The position numbers and the translations under genes were made by a program. This document shows, one piece after another, positions 17,782 through 27,344 of a stretch of 64,000 nucleotides of DNA (its first letter is position 1; every line of letters starts with the position of its first letter). Under the pieces are notes generated by a model, which saw only the letters and a list, made by a program, of their open reading frames with translations, was not told where the DNA came from and did no database searches. The DNA comes from CAWEBF01 sp963807235 (lineage in GTDB: Bacteria; Acidobacteriota; Vicinamibacteria; Vicinamibacterales; UBA2999), in NCBI GenBank assembly GCA_963807235.1, contig CAWEBF010000017.1, positions 1-64,000 on the forward strand. The letters run 5' to 3'.

Positions 17782-19323
17782 ATGTCACACGGGCGCCATC
17801 GTGAGCAGGAGGACCGGGGGCGACGCGTTCGCGCGCGCGCCTGGGCGCTCGTCACGGTTGCGGCCGGTGTGCTCTATCTGATCTGGGTCTTCCGGGCGCT
17901 GAACCCGGCGCATCCGGTGCTCGGCGCCGCCTTCGTCGTCGCCGAATTGTGCTGCCTGGGCCTCTTCATCGTCACGACCATCGGCGTGTGGAAGCTGCGA
18001 TTCAAGCGCGAAGAAGGCGAGCCCCTCGACCGAATCCGCAGTGTGGACGTGTTCGTGCCGGTGTGCGGCGAGCCGGTGGGGATGGTGACGCGCACGCTGC
18101 AGGCGCTGGACGGCGTCCGCTGGCTGGGGGAAAAGCGCGTCTATGTGCTCGACGACGGCCCCACCCCCGGCGTGCGCGAGATTGCGGACGGCCTGGGCTT
18201 CACCTATCTCTCCCGGAACGACACGGGCGACGCGCGCGCGTATGCGAAGGCCGGCAACCTGAATTTCGGCCTGGCACACAGCTCCGGCGAGCTGATCCTG
18301 GTGATGGATGCCGATCAGGTGGCGGCCCCGCACATCCTGGAAACGCTGGCGGGCTACATGCGCTTCCCCGCCGTCGCGTTCGTGCAGTCGCAGCAGTCGT
18401 TTCTCGTCCCCGAGGGCGATCCGTTCTTCAACAACGATCACGTGTTCTACGAGGCGGTGCAACTGGGCCTCGACGGCGGCGACCGCGTGGTGTCGTGCGG
18501 CTCCGGCGTGCTGTACCGGCGCGAGGCGCTCGACCACGTGGGCGGCTTCGCCACGTGGAACCTGGTCGAGGACCTGACGACGTCGTACAACATGCACGCC
18601 GCGGGGTGGAAGTCGCTGTACTACCAGTACCCCCTCTCGGTGGGCCTCTCACCGATGAACGTGTGGGGCGTGTATCGCCAACGCGGCCAGTGGGCGCTCG
18701 ACACGTTGCGCTTGTTCGTCTGGGACAACCCGGTGTTCAAGCGAGGGCTCGACGCGTTCGGCCGCACCAGCTACCTGATCATCGCGCTGGCCTACTTGTG
18801 CGCGGCGTTCGTCTTCCCTTTCTTCTTCGTCGTGCCGATCTGGAGCTATCTGACCGGCGGCAGCGTGGTCTACCGCCACGAGCTCGAGTTCGCCGCCTAT
18901 CGCGGCCTGTACTTCGTGTGCATGGCGCTGGCGATGCATTACCTGTTCAGGGGTAGGCAGGCGGGCAAACAGTTTCAAGTGCTGACGGGGCTTTTTCCCG
19001 TTTACGCCCGCGCGGCGGTGCTGGCGCTGCTCTACCCCTCCCGGCGCCAGCCGTCTTACCGGCCCAATAACGAGAGCGGGCCGCGCCGGGTGCCGCCGGC
19101 CTGGCTGGCCGTGCTGCCGCAGCTCGTCTTGCTGGTGGCAAACGCCGTGCTGCCCTTCTACGCGATCGTGGTCGGCCGTGCGCCGGCCCGTCTGATCGCG
19201 GCCAACATCGCGATCTCGGCGCTGGCCATCTGGAGTCTGCTGCCTGTGGTGCTCGGCGCGCTGCACGGCCCGCCCGCACCAGCTCCCGAGGCGCCACGAG
19301 AAGTGGTGGACGGTCTTGCCTAG
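17782..19323 (+). CDS. BcsA-like processive family-2 glycosyltransferase
   Basis: This membrane polysaccharide synthase of 513 aa has two N-terminal helices (WALVTVAAGVLYLIWVF, VVAELCCLGLFIVTTIGVW) and a GT2 domain. The catalytic motifs are VYVLDDGPTP (D), LVMDADQVAAP (DxD), NLVEDLTTSY (ED) and YRQRGQWALD (QxxRW). At least four more membrane helices follow. Unlike cellulose synthase BcsA there is no C-terminal PilZ domain, so direct cyclic di-GMP control is not expected. Its 3' end overlaps the TPR exporter gene by 8 bp. The polymer is unknown; a beta-glucan is plausible given the GH8 neighbour. Confidence 0.88.
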   Translation: MSHGRHREQEDRGRRVRARAWALVTVAAGVLYLIWVFRALNPAHPVLGAAFVVAELCCLGLFIVTTIGVWKLRFKREEGEPLDRIRSVDVFVPVCGEPVGMVTRTLQALDGVRWLGEKRVYVLDDGPTPGVREIADGLGFTYLSRNDTGDARAYAKAGNLNFGLAHSSGELILVMDADQVAAPHILETLAGYMRFPAVAFVQSQQSFLVPEGDPFFNNDHVFYEAVQLGLDGGDRVVSCGSGVLYRREALDHVGGFATWNLVEDLTTSYNMHAAGWKSLYYQYPLSVGLSPMNVWGVYRQRGQWALDTLRLFVWDNPVFKRGLDAFGRTSYLIIALAYLCAAFVFPFFFVVPIWSYLTGGSVVYRHELEFAAYRGLYFVCMALAMHYLFRGRQAGKQFQVLTGLFPVYARAAVLALLYPSRRQPSYRPNNESGPRRVPPAWLAVLPQLVLLVANAVLPFYAIVVGRAPARLIAANIAISALAIWSLLPVVLGALHGPPAPAPEAPREVVDGLA

Positions 19324-22300
19324 CCGTCTCTTCTCGCGTGAAGTGCTGGTCGTCGCGTGGCTCATCGTCGCGTTCGGGTTCCTGTGGGCCAGGCTGCCGG
19401 GGTTCTGGCGATCGCCGTATCAACGCTACGAGGAAGCGCAGCGTCTCCAGTCCGCCGGACGCCCGGAGGATGCGTCCGCGGAAATGGCGATGGCGATCGT
19501 CGAGGACCAGGGCAATGCAGGCTATCTGGTCTACCAGGGCTACCTGCAGCTGCAACTCGGCCTTGCACCCGAGGCGGAGCGGTCTTTCCGAGAGGCATTG
19601 AGGCAGGGCGCGCAGGCCGAGGCGTCGCTGGGTCTGGCGCGCGCGCTGCAGGCCCGCCCGGCCGAAGCGAAGCAAGTGCTCGAGGAACTGCCGCCAGACG
19701 CGCTCAACCCGGAGCAGCGCTATCGACGACTGTCGCTCTACGCGGCGATGGGAGATTTTCCCGCGGCCGTCTCGGGTCTCGATGCGATCGAAGAGGAGCT
19801 GTCTCCCGAGCAGCGCCGGCAGGCATTGCAGTGGTCGATGGCGACCAACGATTGGCCTCGAGCCGCGCGCCTGGCCGAGCAGGTGGAACAAGCGTCCGCC
19901 GACCGGCAGGTCAAGACGGAGGCGCGCCTTGACCGTGCGGTAGCGTTGCGCGCCCTGGGACAGCTGGACACGGCACTCAGCCTCTTCGAGCTGACCGCCG
20001 GGCCCGCCACGCTGGTGCCGCGAGCGCAGCTGACCCTGCAGCTCCAGCTGTACGATCGCGCCGCGGACCTGTATCGCCAGGTGGTGGCCGAATCGCCCGA
20101 CGACGTCGAAGCGCGGATGGCCCTGGCATACGCGCTCGAGAAGTCGGGGCGGCTGGACGAGTCGGCGGATGTCTACGCGGAGGCGCTCGCACGGGGTGGC
20201 GCCTCGGCGCGGCTCAAGCTGGCTTCGCTGCTCAACGTCCTCGAGCGCCACGAGGATGCCTGGCGGACGCTCGAACCGCTGCCCCGGCCCTCACCCGATC
20301 CCGCGACACGTCGGCTGCAGGCGCGCACCGCGCTCTGGGCGGGGCACCTGACGGAGGCCATGTCGCTATTCGCGGCGCTGAACGGGAACCGGACCAGCGA
20401 CGACGATGTGGCCGAAGCCGATCTGGCCGGCGCGCTCGCCGCGTCGGGACGCGCCGAGGATGCCGGCGGCGTCTACGACCGCCTGATCGCGCGGGGCCGG
20501 CTGGCCCGCGAGGCACGGGTGGCCTATGCGGACTCGCTGACGGAGCGCGAGCGGTTCGACGACGCGTGGCGTGTGCTGGAGACCGTCACGCCGGTGGACG
20601 ACGAGATCATCGGACGGCGCGCGCGCGTGGCGTTCTGGAGTGGGCGCTACGCACTCGCCCGCCCGCTGCTCGAAAGCTGGCTGGCGCGCCACCCGCGCGA
20701 CGCCGAACGCTGGCGGGACCTGGCCGAGTCGTCGCGCCAGCTGCAGGACGCGGCGGCGGAGTCCGAGGCGTTGCGTGCCTATCTGGCGCTGCGGCCCGAC
20801 GACCAGGGCGCGGCCGTCCGCCACGCCGGGCTGCTCGAAAGCGCGGGGCAGGTGGATCAGGCGCTCGAGGTCTACCGGGGGGCGATCGAACGCGAGCCCG
20901 CTCGCACGGACCTGATTCGCATCGTGGCGTATCTGCTGGAGCGGCGCGGCGATCGTACCGAGGCGATTCGCTACTACACGCGCGCGTGGGAGCTCAGCGA
21001 GCCCCGCGATGCCGATCTGGCTCTGACCATCGCCCGCCTGCATCGGCCCCAGGCGCCCGGTGACGCGTTGATCTGGTACACCCGGGCCGGAACCGCCAAG
21101 GTCGGCGCCGACGAGCGCAGGCAGCTCCAGCTCGAGCTGGCACAGAGCGAGGTTGCGGCGGGGCGACTGGACCAGGCCGCGGCGCGCCTCGACGATGTCC
21201 TGCGCGAGCACGAGTCGAACCCCGACGTGCGCGTGGCCGCCGCCAACGTCGAGGCCGCCCGTGGGAACGCCGCGGCGGCGGCGCGCCATCTGCGGCGGCT
21301 GTCCGAGCTGCGCGCACTGACGCTCGATGAGCGGCGCTGGCTGGCCGGCCAGTTGCGGATCGCGGGCGATGCCGCCGGTGCGCGCGCGGAGTACGACCGC
21401 ATCGTCGCAGCGCCAGGCGCCACCGCAGTTGACTTCGAGACCACGGCAAACCTGCGCGCGGAATCCGGCAACGTCACTGGCGCACTCGAGGCGTTTGCCG
21501 CTGCGAGGCGCCTGGGCGGGGCGCCGTCCGCGGAGCTGGCCCTGGCACGACTGCTCGCCAAGACCGGCCAGTTCGCCAACGCCGTCGACGCCTATGCGCG
21601 ATACCTCAAGAGCGGCGACCCCACGGGCAAGCGGGTGGAGCTGGCCCGGGCGCACCTGGCCGCGGGTGAGTTCCAGCAGGCCGAGCGATGGGTGCGCGAG
21701 GCCGCGCAGAGCGAGGAGCGCGGGCCCGAGGCGGATCTGATCCTGGCGCAGGTGCTGTATCTCACCGATCGCCGGCGTGAAAGCGATGACATCGTCGCAC
21801 GGCTGCCGGCCGACTTGCCGCGGTCGGCGAGCATTTTCGAACAGGCGGGCCAGCTGGCGGCGGTCAGAGACCAGCACCTGCGTGGGATTCGCTGGTTCGA
21901 ACAGGCATTGACCCTCTCGCCGCGCAACGCCGGTGAGCTGTATTACTGGCAGGGCGTATCGGCGCTGCAGCGCGGCGACTACGCGCGCGCGCTCGAGCGG
22001 CTGGAGCGTGCGCGAGCGGCGGGCGCGCTGCCGGAGCTGTCGCGCCTGGCACGGTTGGAGGCGCAGCGACAAAGCGCCCCGACGGTGTGGCTGCCGGTAC
22101 GCGTCTCGGGCGACTCCAACGATCTGTCGACGCGTCAGGCTGGCATCGGCTTCACGGCGTGGCCGGGCCGGCGGTTCCCGTTGTCGCTCGAAGCAGTATC
22201 GGGTGCCTTGAGGCAGAACGACCTGTCGTTCGACCGCGCGCGCATCGTCGCCACCATGGGCCGGGCGCTCGTCCAATCGCAGTTTGGCGTCAATGGCTAC

Positions 22301-22966
22301 GTGGGCACCGAGCGCTACGACGGCCGCGACGGACGCCTGGTGGGCGGCGGAGGCGCCACCTACTACTTCGAGGATCGATCGGCGCTGCGAGTGGACTTCC
22401 GGCGTGACTCGATCTGGACCGAGCGCGATCGGCGCGACCCGCGCCAGTTCACGCGCGCCGTGGACCTCGCGCGCGTTGGGCCCGACTTCATGATCCGCGG
22501 CACAGAGCTGACGCTCGACAAGGTGCTGGGAACGGGCCGCGAAGCGCGGGTGCAGGTCGGCGTCAACGATTTCCAGGACGGCAACCTCCAGGGATTCCTC
22601 CACGGCCACTATCAGTTCGTTCTCAACGATCGGCCGGGGCGCTGGACCGCGCTGCGGCCCAACGTGTACTGGGAGACATTCGACCGCCGCACGCCGGCGT
22701 ACCTCAGCCCCGACGGGTTCTACGCCGTGGGCGGCATGTGGCACAACATCCTGTCGTCGCCACTGTGGCGATTCGAGGCCGAGCTGAACCCACGGTTGAC
22801 GTGGCTGGACGGACGCACCAGCTACGACCTGCAAGGCGTGATCGCCCTCAGCCGGGCGTTCGGACCGGTGTCGGCCGGGATCGGTGGATTCACCTTCTAC
22901 GATCGCCGCTCCGACTACTGGGCGTGGCGCGTCGCGGCCCAGCTCGGCGTGCGCCTGGGCCCGTGA
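19316..22966 (+). CDS. TPR/outer-membrane barrel exopolysaccharide export protein (BcsC/PgaA-like)
   Basis: A 1216-residue protein from a TTG start (19316). A membrane anchor or signal helix (VLVVAWLIVAFGFLWARLPGF) is followed by about 900 residues of tandem TPR-like helix pairs (repeated A-x-x-x-L-x-x-A-x-x-x-x-P patterns). The last 300 residues lack TPRs and are rich in alternating aromatic strands (YVGTERYDGRDG, GATYYFEDRSALRVDFRR, VRLGP end), like a beta-barrel. This is the plan of BcsC, PgaA and AlgK/E fusions: a periplasmic scaffold plus pore. It lies between the synthase and the GH8 gene with overlaps on both sides, so it should export that polymer. Confidence 0.8.
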   Translation: MPSRLFSREVLVVAWLIVAFGFLWARLPGFWRSPYQRYEEAQRLQSAGRPEDASAEMAMAIVEDQGNAGYLVYQGYLQLQLGLAPEAERSFREALRQGAQAEASLGLARALQARPAEAKQVLEELPPDALNPEQRYRRLSLYAAMGDFPAAVSGLDAIEEELSPEQRRQALQWSMATNDWPRAARLAEQVEQASADRQVKTEARLDRAVALRALGQLDTALSLFELTAGPATLVPRAQLTLQLQLYDRAADLYRQVVAESPDDVEARMALAYALEKSGRLDESADVYAEALARGGASARLKLASLLNVLERHEDAWRTLEPLPRPSPDPATRRLQARTALWAGHLTEAMSLFAALNGNRTSDDDVAEADLAGALAASGRAEDAGGVYDRLIARGRLAREARVAYADSLTERERFDDAWRVLETVTPVDDEIIGRRARVAFWSGRYALARPLLESWLARHPRDAERWRDLAESSRQLQDAAAESEALRAYLALRPDDQGAAVRHAGLLESAGQVDQALEVYRGAIEREPARTDLIRIVAYLLERRGDRTEAIRYYTRAWELSEPRDADLALTIARLHRPQAPGDALIWYTRAGTAKVGADERRQLQLELAQSEVAAGRLDQAAARLDDVLREHESNPDVRVAAANVEAARGNAAAAARHLRRLSELRALTLDERRWLAGQLRIAGDAAGARAEYDRIVAAPGATAVDFETTANLRAESGNVTGALEAFAAARRLGGAPSAELALARLLAKTGQFANAVDAYARYLKSGDPTGKRVELARAHLAAGEFQQAERWVREAAQSEERGPEADLILAQVLYLTDRRRESDDIVARLPADLPRSASIFEQAGQLAAVRDQHLRGIRWFEQALTLSPRNAGELYYWQGVSALQRGDYARALERLERARAAGALPELSRLARLEAQRQSAPTVWLPVRVSGDSNDLSTRQAGIGFTAWPGRRFPLSLEAVSGALRQNDLSFDRARIVATMGRALVQSQFGVNGYVGTERYDGRDGRLVGGGGATYYFEDRSALRVDFRRDSIWTERDRRDPRQFTRAVDLARVGPDFMIRGTELTLDKVLGTGREARVQVGVNDFQDGNLQGFLHGHYQFVLNDRPGRWTALRPNVYWETFDRRTPAYLSPDGFYAVGGMWHNILSSPLWRFEAELNPRLTWLDGRTSYDLQGVIALSRAFGPVSAGIGGFTFYDRRSDYWAWRVAAQLGVRLGP

Positions 22967-24127
22967 CGCTGGCCCGACGGGCGGCGCTGCTCCTGGTCTT
23001 CGCCGCCCCGGCGTGCCTGCCGCTGTCGTCACCGCCCGTGGCGGATGGCGCCGGATTCCTCCAGACCAGCTGGGACGCCTACAAGGATCGGTATCTCCAC
23101 ACCACCGGGTACGTGCTGGACCGCACGCGCGGCGACGGGGAGGTCACGTCCGAAGGCCAGTCCTACGCGCTGCTCCGCGCGGCGTGGCTGGACGACCGGG
23201 CGGCCTTCGCGCGCGTGTTCGACCGGACCGAGCGCATGCTGGCGCGGCCCGACGGTTTGTACTCCTGGCGCTGGTCTCCACGGGACGGCGGCCGCGTGCT
23301 GGATGCCAACACGGCCACGGACGCCGACGAAGACATCGCCTTCGCCCTGATCATCGCCGGGGCTCGCTTCGACGAGCCGCGCTATCTCGCGCGCGCGGCA
23401 CGCATCGTCCGGGCAATCCGCAGCGTGACCCGCATCGAGGTCGCCGGCGGCTGGTTTCCGTCCGCGGGCAATTGGGCCGTGGGCGAGCGCATCGTCAACC
23501 TGTCGTACTTCACGCCGTACGCGTACCCGCACTTCGATCGCCTGGATCCAGGCGGGGGCTGGCTGGACGTGGTGGATGTCGGGTATCGGCTGCTGGATCG
23601 CGCGACCGCCGGTGGATCGCGGGTGCTTCCGCCGGACTTCATGACCGTAGACGCGGCCGGCGAGATCGGCGCGCTGCCGGACTCGAGCACGCTGAGCCGC
23701 CGATTCTCGTTCGACGCAGCGCGCATCCCCTGGAGGGTCGAGTTGGATTGCCGCCTGCACCAGAGGCGGCAGGCGTGCGCGTCCACGGGCGGGATCCCGT
23801 TCCTGGTGAACCTGCTGGCAGGCCCCGAACGCTCGTGTGGTGAACGCCTACGACATCGACGGGACCCCGCGCAGCCAGGAAGAGTCGCCCAGCTTCTACG
23901 CGGCACTCCTCCCGGCGCTCGAACGGCAGCGCCCCCGGATCGCGGCATCCATCCGTCGCGCACACCTCGCGGAGGCCGACCTGGCACGCCTTGCGCAGCG
24001 TGACGACCGCTACTACGACGCGAACTGGGTGTGGTTCGGCGTGGCGCTCGCCGACGGGTGGATCGTTCCGCGCACTCCGGCGTCAGATCGACTGGAGCCT
24101 GGAGCCTGGGGCCTAATTAGCCGCTAA
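22963..24127 (+). CDS. glycoside hydrolase family 8 (BcsZ-like endoglucanase), one frameshift
   Basis: GTG 22963 overlaps the exporter stop (GTGA). The leader (AALLLVFAAPACLPL) may be a lipoprotein signal. GH8 motifs are VTSEGQSYALLRAAW (catalytic Glu) and DANTATDADEDIAFALIIAG (catalytic Asp region), plus VNLSYFTPYAYPHF. A slip near 23830 separates the C-terminal part (VVNAYDIDGTPRSQEESPSFYAALLPAL, then DDRYYDANWVWFGVAL). It would cut or trim the exopolysaccharide, as BcsZ does for cellulose. The final residues run into an intergenic repeat and overlap the end of mqnE. Confidence 0.85.
24091..24113. repeat. intergenic GGAGCCT repeat, copy 3
   Basis: Tandem units CTGGAGC, CTGGAGC, CTGGGGC lie where the convergent GH8 and mqnE genes meet. 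They supply the last codons of the GH8 frame. They belong to the GGGCTC/GAGCCC family. Confidence 0.5.
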
Positions 24128-25240
24128 CGGCGAAGCCTCGGCAGCCGGGCTATTGACGATGTTGTAGAACGTGTCGCGCTCGTACGGTTCGCGGCCCGTG
24201 GCACGCACCAGGCGCGTGAGCGCCGACATGGTCATGCCTTCGGGCGTGGGCGAACCGGCCATGTGGTAGATCTTCTCTTCCTGGACGGTCCCGTCCAGGT
24301 CGTCCACTCCGAACCACAGCGACTGCTGCGCCAGCTCGAGCCCGGTCGCGATCCAGAACGCCTTGATGTGCGGGATGTTGTCGAGCATCAGCCGCGACAC
24401 CGCGTGCACCTTCAGCGTGTCGGTGCCGGTGGGCGCCGGCAGCTTGCGCATCTGGTTGTTGTCGGGATGGAACGCCAGCGGAATGAACGCCTGGAATCCG
24501 CCCGATTGGTCCTGCTGCGCGCGCGACCGCAGCATGTGATCGACACGCTCTTCCATCGTCTCGATGTGGCCATAGAGCATCGTGACGTTGGTCCGCATGC
24601 CCAGCCGATGGGCGCTGCCGTGGATCGCCAGATACCGATCGGCGTCGGCCTTGTCGGGGCTGATCTTCTTGCGCACGCGGGGCGCGAAGATCTCGGCGCC
24701 GCCACCGGGCAGCGAGTCGAGCCCGGCCGCCATCAGTTCGACCAGCACCTGCTCGTCGGTCATCGTGTAGAGATCGGCGAAGTAGGCGATTTCGACCGCG
24801 GTGAAGCACTTCAGGTGAATCGCCGGCCGGATGCGCTTGAACCCGCGCAGAAGGTCCGTGTAATAGCTGAACGGCAGGTGCGGGTTGAGGCCGTTGACGA
24901 CGTGCACTTCGGTCAGCGGCTGGTTGCCGCGCTGCCGCAGCTTGTCCCACGCCTGCTCGAGCGACATCGTGTAGGCCTCGGGCATCCCCTGCTCGAGCCG
25001 CGAGAACGAGCAGAAGAGGCACGTGGCCTCGCAGACGTTGGTCGTCTCGAGCCGCAGGTTGTAGTTGAAGTAGGTGCGGGCGCCGTGCAGCCGCTCGCGC
25101 TCGCGGTTGGCCAGATAGCCCACGGCCAGCAGATCCTGGCAGTCGAACAAGCGCACGCCGTCTTCCAGGCTCAGGCGTTCCTGCGCCCGCAGTTTGTCGT
25201 CGATCTCGGCCAATCCGGCCGCGTGAAGGCGCGCTCGCAC
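24113..25240 (-). CDS. mqnE: aminofutalosine synthase MqnE (radical SAM)
   Basis: This radical SAM enzyme of the futalosine route to menaquinone is 375 aa. It contains TNVCEATCLFCSF (CX3CX2C cluster motif), VHVVNGLNPHLPFSYYTDLLRGFK, KCFTAVEIAYFADLY, and GLDSLPGGGAEIFAPRVRKKI. It also has RTNVTMLYGHIET and IPLAFHPDNN. These are specific to MqnE rather than MqnC. It joins the chorismate-derived enol ether to S-adenosylmethionine. No other mqn gene is in the window. Confidence 0.93.
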   Translation of the reverse strand: MRARLHAAGLAEIDDKLRAQERLSLEDGVRLFDCQDLLAVGYLANRERERLHGARTYFNYNLRLETTNVCEATCLFCSFSRLEQGMPEAYTMSLEQAWDKLRQRGNQPLTEVHVVNGLNPHLPFSYYTDLLRGFKRIRPAIHLKCFTAVEIAYFADLYTMTDEQVLVELMAAGLDSLPGGGAEIFAPRVRKKISPDKADADRYLAIHGSAHRLGMRTNVTMLYGHIETMEERVDHMLRSRAQQDQSGGFQAFIPLAFHPDNNQMRKLPAPTGTDTLKVHAVSRLMLDNIPHIKAFWIATGLELAQQSLWFGVDDLDGTVQEEKIYHMAGSPTPEGMTMSALTRLVRATGREPYERDTFYNIVNSPAAEASPLAAN

Positions 25241-25265
25241 GGGGTTCTCCGCGATTTTAGCGTGC

Positions 25266-25271
25266 TATACT
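25266..25271 (+). promoter_or_regulatory. probable -10 box for the B12 riboswitch transcript
   Basis: TATACT at 25266-25271 lies about 20 nt before the riboswitch core. No good -35 box is seen at the right distance (the bases 17 nt upstream read GGTTCT), so this is a weak call. Confidence 0.4.
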
Positions 25272-25284
25272 CCGCGTCACAACG

Positions 25285-25447
25285 ACACCGCCGAACGAAC
25301 AGGGAAGTGGGTGCAAAGCCCACGCGGTCCCGCCACTGTAAGCGGAAGAAAGTCGGCCAACATCGTCACTGCGCTCCGGGCGCGGGAAGACAGGCCGACG
25401 CGCGCGCAAGCGCGCGGCACTCAATCCGCGAGCCAGGAGACCTCTCC
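25285..25447 (+). promoter_or_regulatory. cobalamin (B12) riboswitch
   Basis: The conserved core is plain: ACAGGGAAGTGGGTGCAAAG, then GCGGTCCCGCCACTGTAAGC, and at the end GCGAGCCAGGAGACCT. These are the G-box, B12-box and neighbouring segments of the class-I cobalamin riboswitch. The variable P6-P11 arms lie between (25350-25425). It precedes btuD with an RBS at about 25486. Adenosylcobalamin binding should shut down expression of the uptake operon. Confidence 0.95.
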
Positions 25448-25494
25448 TTCGGTGCCTGTTCCTTGCTCCAGCGCGAAGGACGCTGGGAGGAGAC

Positions 25495-26295
25495 ATGTCA
25501 CTCGCCACCCATCACCTCTCGTATCATCTATCGGCCCCGCCGCGCCCTGCCCGTGGTGGCCGTGGATGACGTCAGCATCACGATCGCGACCGGCACACTG
25601 ACGGGCCTTCTGGGACCCAATGGGTGCGGCAAGACGACGCTGCTGCGCCTGCTTGTCGGGCGTGGAGCGTGCGGTCGCCGGGACCGTCGCGCTCGACGGG
25701 CGCGAGCTGTCGTCGTACGGACGCCGCCGCGCTCGCCCGGCGCATCGCCGTCGTGCCGCAGGAAACACATCCCGCCTTCGACTATTCGGTGCTCGACATG
25801 GTGCTGATGGGCCGCCATCCGCACCTGGGCACCTTCGAGCTGGAGGGGCCTCACGATCACCAGGTGGCCAGGGAGGCGCTCGAGGCCACGAACACGTCGC
25901 ACCTGTCGGATCGCCTGTTCTCGTCGCTCAGCGGCGGCGAAAAGCAGCGCGTCGTCATCGCCGGCGCGCTGGCGCAGCAGGCCGACATCCTGCTGCTCGA
26001 CGAGCCCACCGCATCGCTGGACCTCGGCGCACAACTGGACGTGGCGGCACTGCTGCTCAGGCTGCACCGCGAGCGGTCGGTGACGATAGTGATCGCGACG
26101 CACGACCTGAACTTCGCCGCGACGGTATGCGAGCAGCTGGTGTTGATGAAAGGCGGGCGCGTGCTGGCCCAAGGTTCCACCGTGAACCTGATGACGGCCG
26201 ATCACGTTCGGGACCTCTACGGCGTGGATGTTGACGTGGTCTTCGACGACCGGTCGAAGCACCTTATGGTCGTCGGGACGAGGCGGGCGTCGTGA
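25495..26295 (+). CDS. btuD: vitamin B12 ABC transporter ATPase BtuD, frameshifted N-terminus
   Basis: ATG 25495 follows GGGAGGAGA. The first 80 codons are spread over three frames (indels near 25530, 25660 and 25728). They include TGLLGPNGCGKTTLLRLL (Walker A) and RIAVVPQETHPAFDYSVLDMV (Q-loop). From about 25750 the frame is clean: FSSLSGGEKQRVVIAGALAQ (signature), DILLLDEPTASLD (Walker B) and VTIVIATHDLNFAA (H-loop). It belongs to the FecE/BtuD type of siderophore/B12 ATPases. The riboswitch upstream supports cobalamin. It overlaps btuC by four bases. Confidence 0.88.
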
Positions 26296-27344
26296 GTGAG
26301 CCCAGGACGGCCGCGCTCGCCTCACACCCCGGCCTGCAGCCGCGCTCGGTGCGCGCGCGTTTCCTGCTGACGTTACTCGGGTTCGGCGCGTTGACGGCGC
26401 TCGTGTGCCTGACGGCGCCACTGGTCGGCACGACCTCGATCGACCTCGCACGCGCCTTCGACCGCTCGATTCCCTTCCAGGACAACGTGGACGCCCAGAT
26501 CTTCTTCGTGGCGCGCCTGCCGCGCGTGGTCGCGGGCGCCGTGGTGGGCGCGGCGCTGGCGGTCGCGGGAGTGGTGTTTCAGGCGCTGCTGCGCAATCCC
26601 CTCGCCACGCCGTTCACGCTGGGCGTGTCGGCCGGCGCCTCGCTGGGCGCGATGATGGTGATCATCTTCGGCGGGTTCACCAGCGTCGGCTTGTGGTCGC
26701 CGATTCCGATCGCGAGCCTGGCCGGCGCGGGTGCCGCCTCTGCCCTCGTGTATTTCCTGGCCACGCGGCCGGGGCGGCCCATGTCCGCCACTGTGCTCCT
26801 GCTGGCCGGCGTCACGTTGAACGCGTTCCTGTCGGCGTTGATTCTGTTCGCGCAGTACCTGGCCGACTTCGCCGAGGTTTACCGCGCGGCGCGCTGGCTG
26901 ATGGGCGACCTGGACGTCGGCGGCTTCGATCCGATCCTGGCTGCCCTGCCGCTGCTGCTGGCGGCGGCGGTGGGCTTCGCCACGCTGCCTTCCTCGCTGA
27001 ACCTCCTGAGCGTCGGCACCGACCTGGCCGCCTCACGCGGAGTGGACGTTTCGCGCGTGCAGCGGCGCGCGTTCTTCAGCGCTTCCCTGGCGACGAGCGC
27101 CGCGGTCACCGTGGCCGGTCCAATCGGGTTCGTCGGCATCGTCGTGCCGCACCTCGTGCGCCTGCTGGTGGGCGCCGACCATCGAGTGCTGCTGCCCGCC
27201 TCGGCGCTGTTCGGGGCGTCGTTCCTGGTGCTCTGCGACCTGGGCGCGAAGACGCTGATGGCGCCGGTCGAGATCCCGGTCGGCGTGATGACGGCTCTGA
27301 TTGGAGGGCCCTTTTTCTTATGGCTGCTCGTTCGCCACGCGTGA
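26292..27344 (+). CDS. btuC: vitamin B12 ABC transporter permease BtuC (FecCD family)
   Basis: The 350-residue membrane protein starts at GTG 26292. It has about ten hydrophobic helices and the FecCD signatures LPRVVAGAVVGAALAVAGVVFQALLRNPLATPFTLGVSAGASLGA, split here as RVVAGAVVGA, GVVFQALLRNPLA and LGVSAGASLGA. Near the C-terminus is GPIGFVGIVVPHLVRLLVG, the loop contacting the ATPase. It forms the inner-membrane channel for cobalamin with BtuD and BtuF. Confidence 0.92.
   Translation: MSEPRTAALASHPGLQPRSVRARFLLTLLGFGALTALVCLTAPLVGTTSIDLARAFDRSIPFQDNVDAQIFFVARLPRVVAGAVVGAALAVAGVVFQALLRNPLATPFTLGVSAGASLGAMMVIIFGGFTSVGLWSPIPIASLAGAGAASALVYFLATRPGRPMSATVLLLAGVTLNAFLSALILFAQYLADFAEVYRAARWLMGDLDVGGFDPILAALPLLLAAAVGFATLPSSLNLLSVGTDLAASRGVDVSRVQRRAFFSASLATSAAVTVAGPIGFVGIVVPHLVRLLVGADHRVLLPASALFGASFLVLCDLGAKTLMAPVEIPVGVMTALIGGPFFLWLLVRHA

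Noticed and set aside
20366..23032. 888-codon minus-strand frame opposite the TPR exporter
   Set aside because: It arises from GC-rich codon bias opposite a gene with clear TPR periodicity and operon overlaps. It shows no motif or signal peptide of its own.
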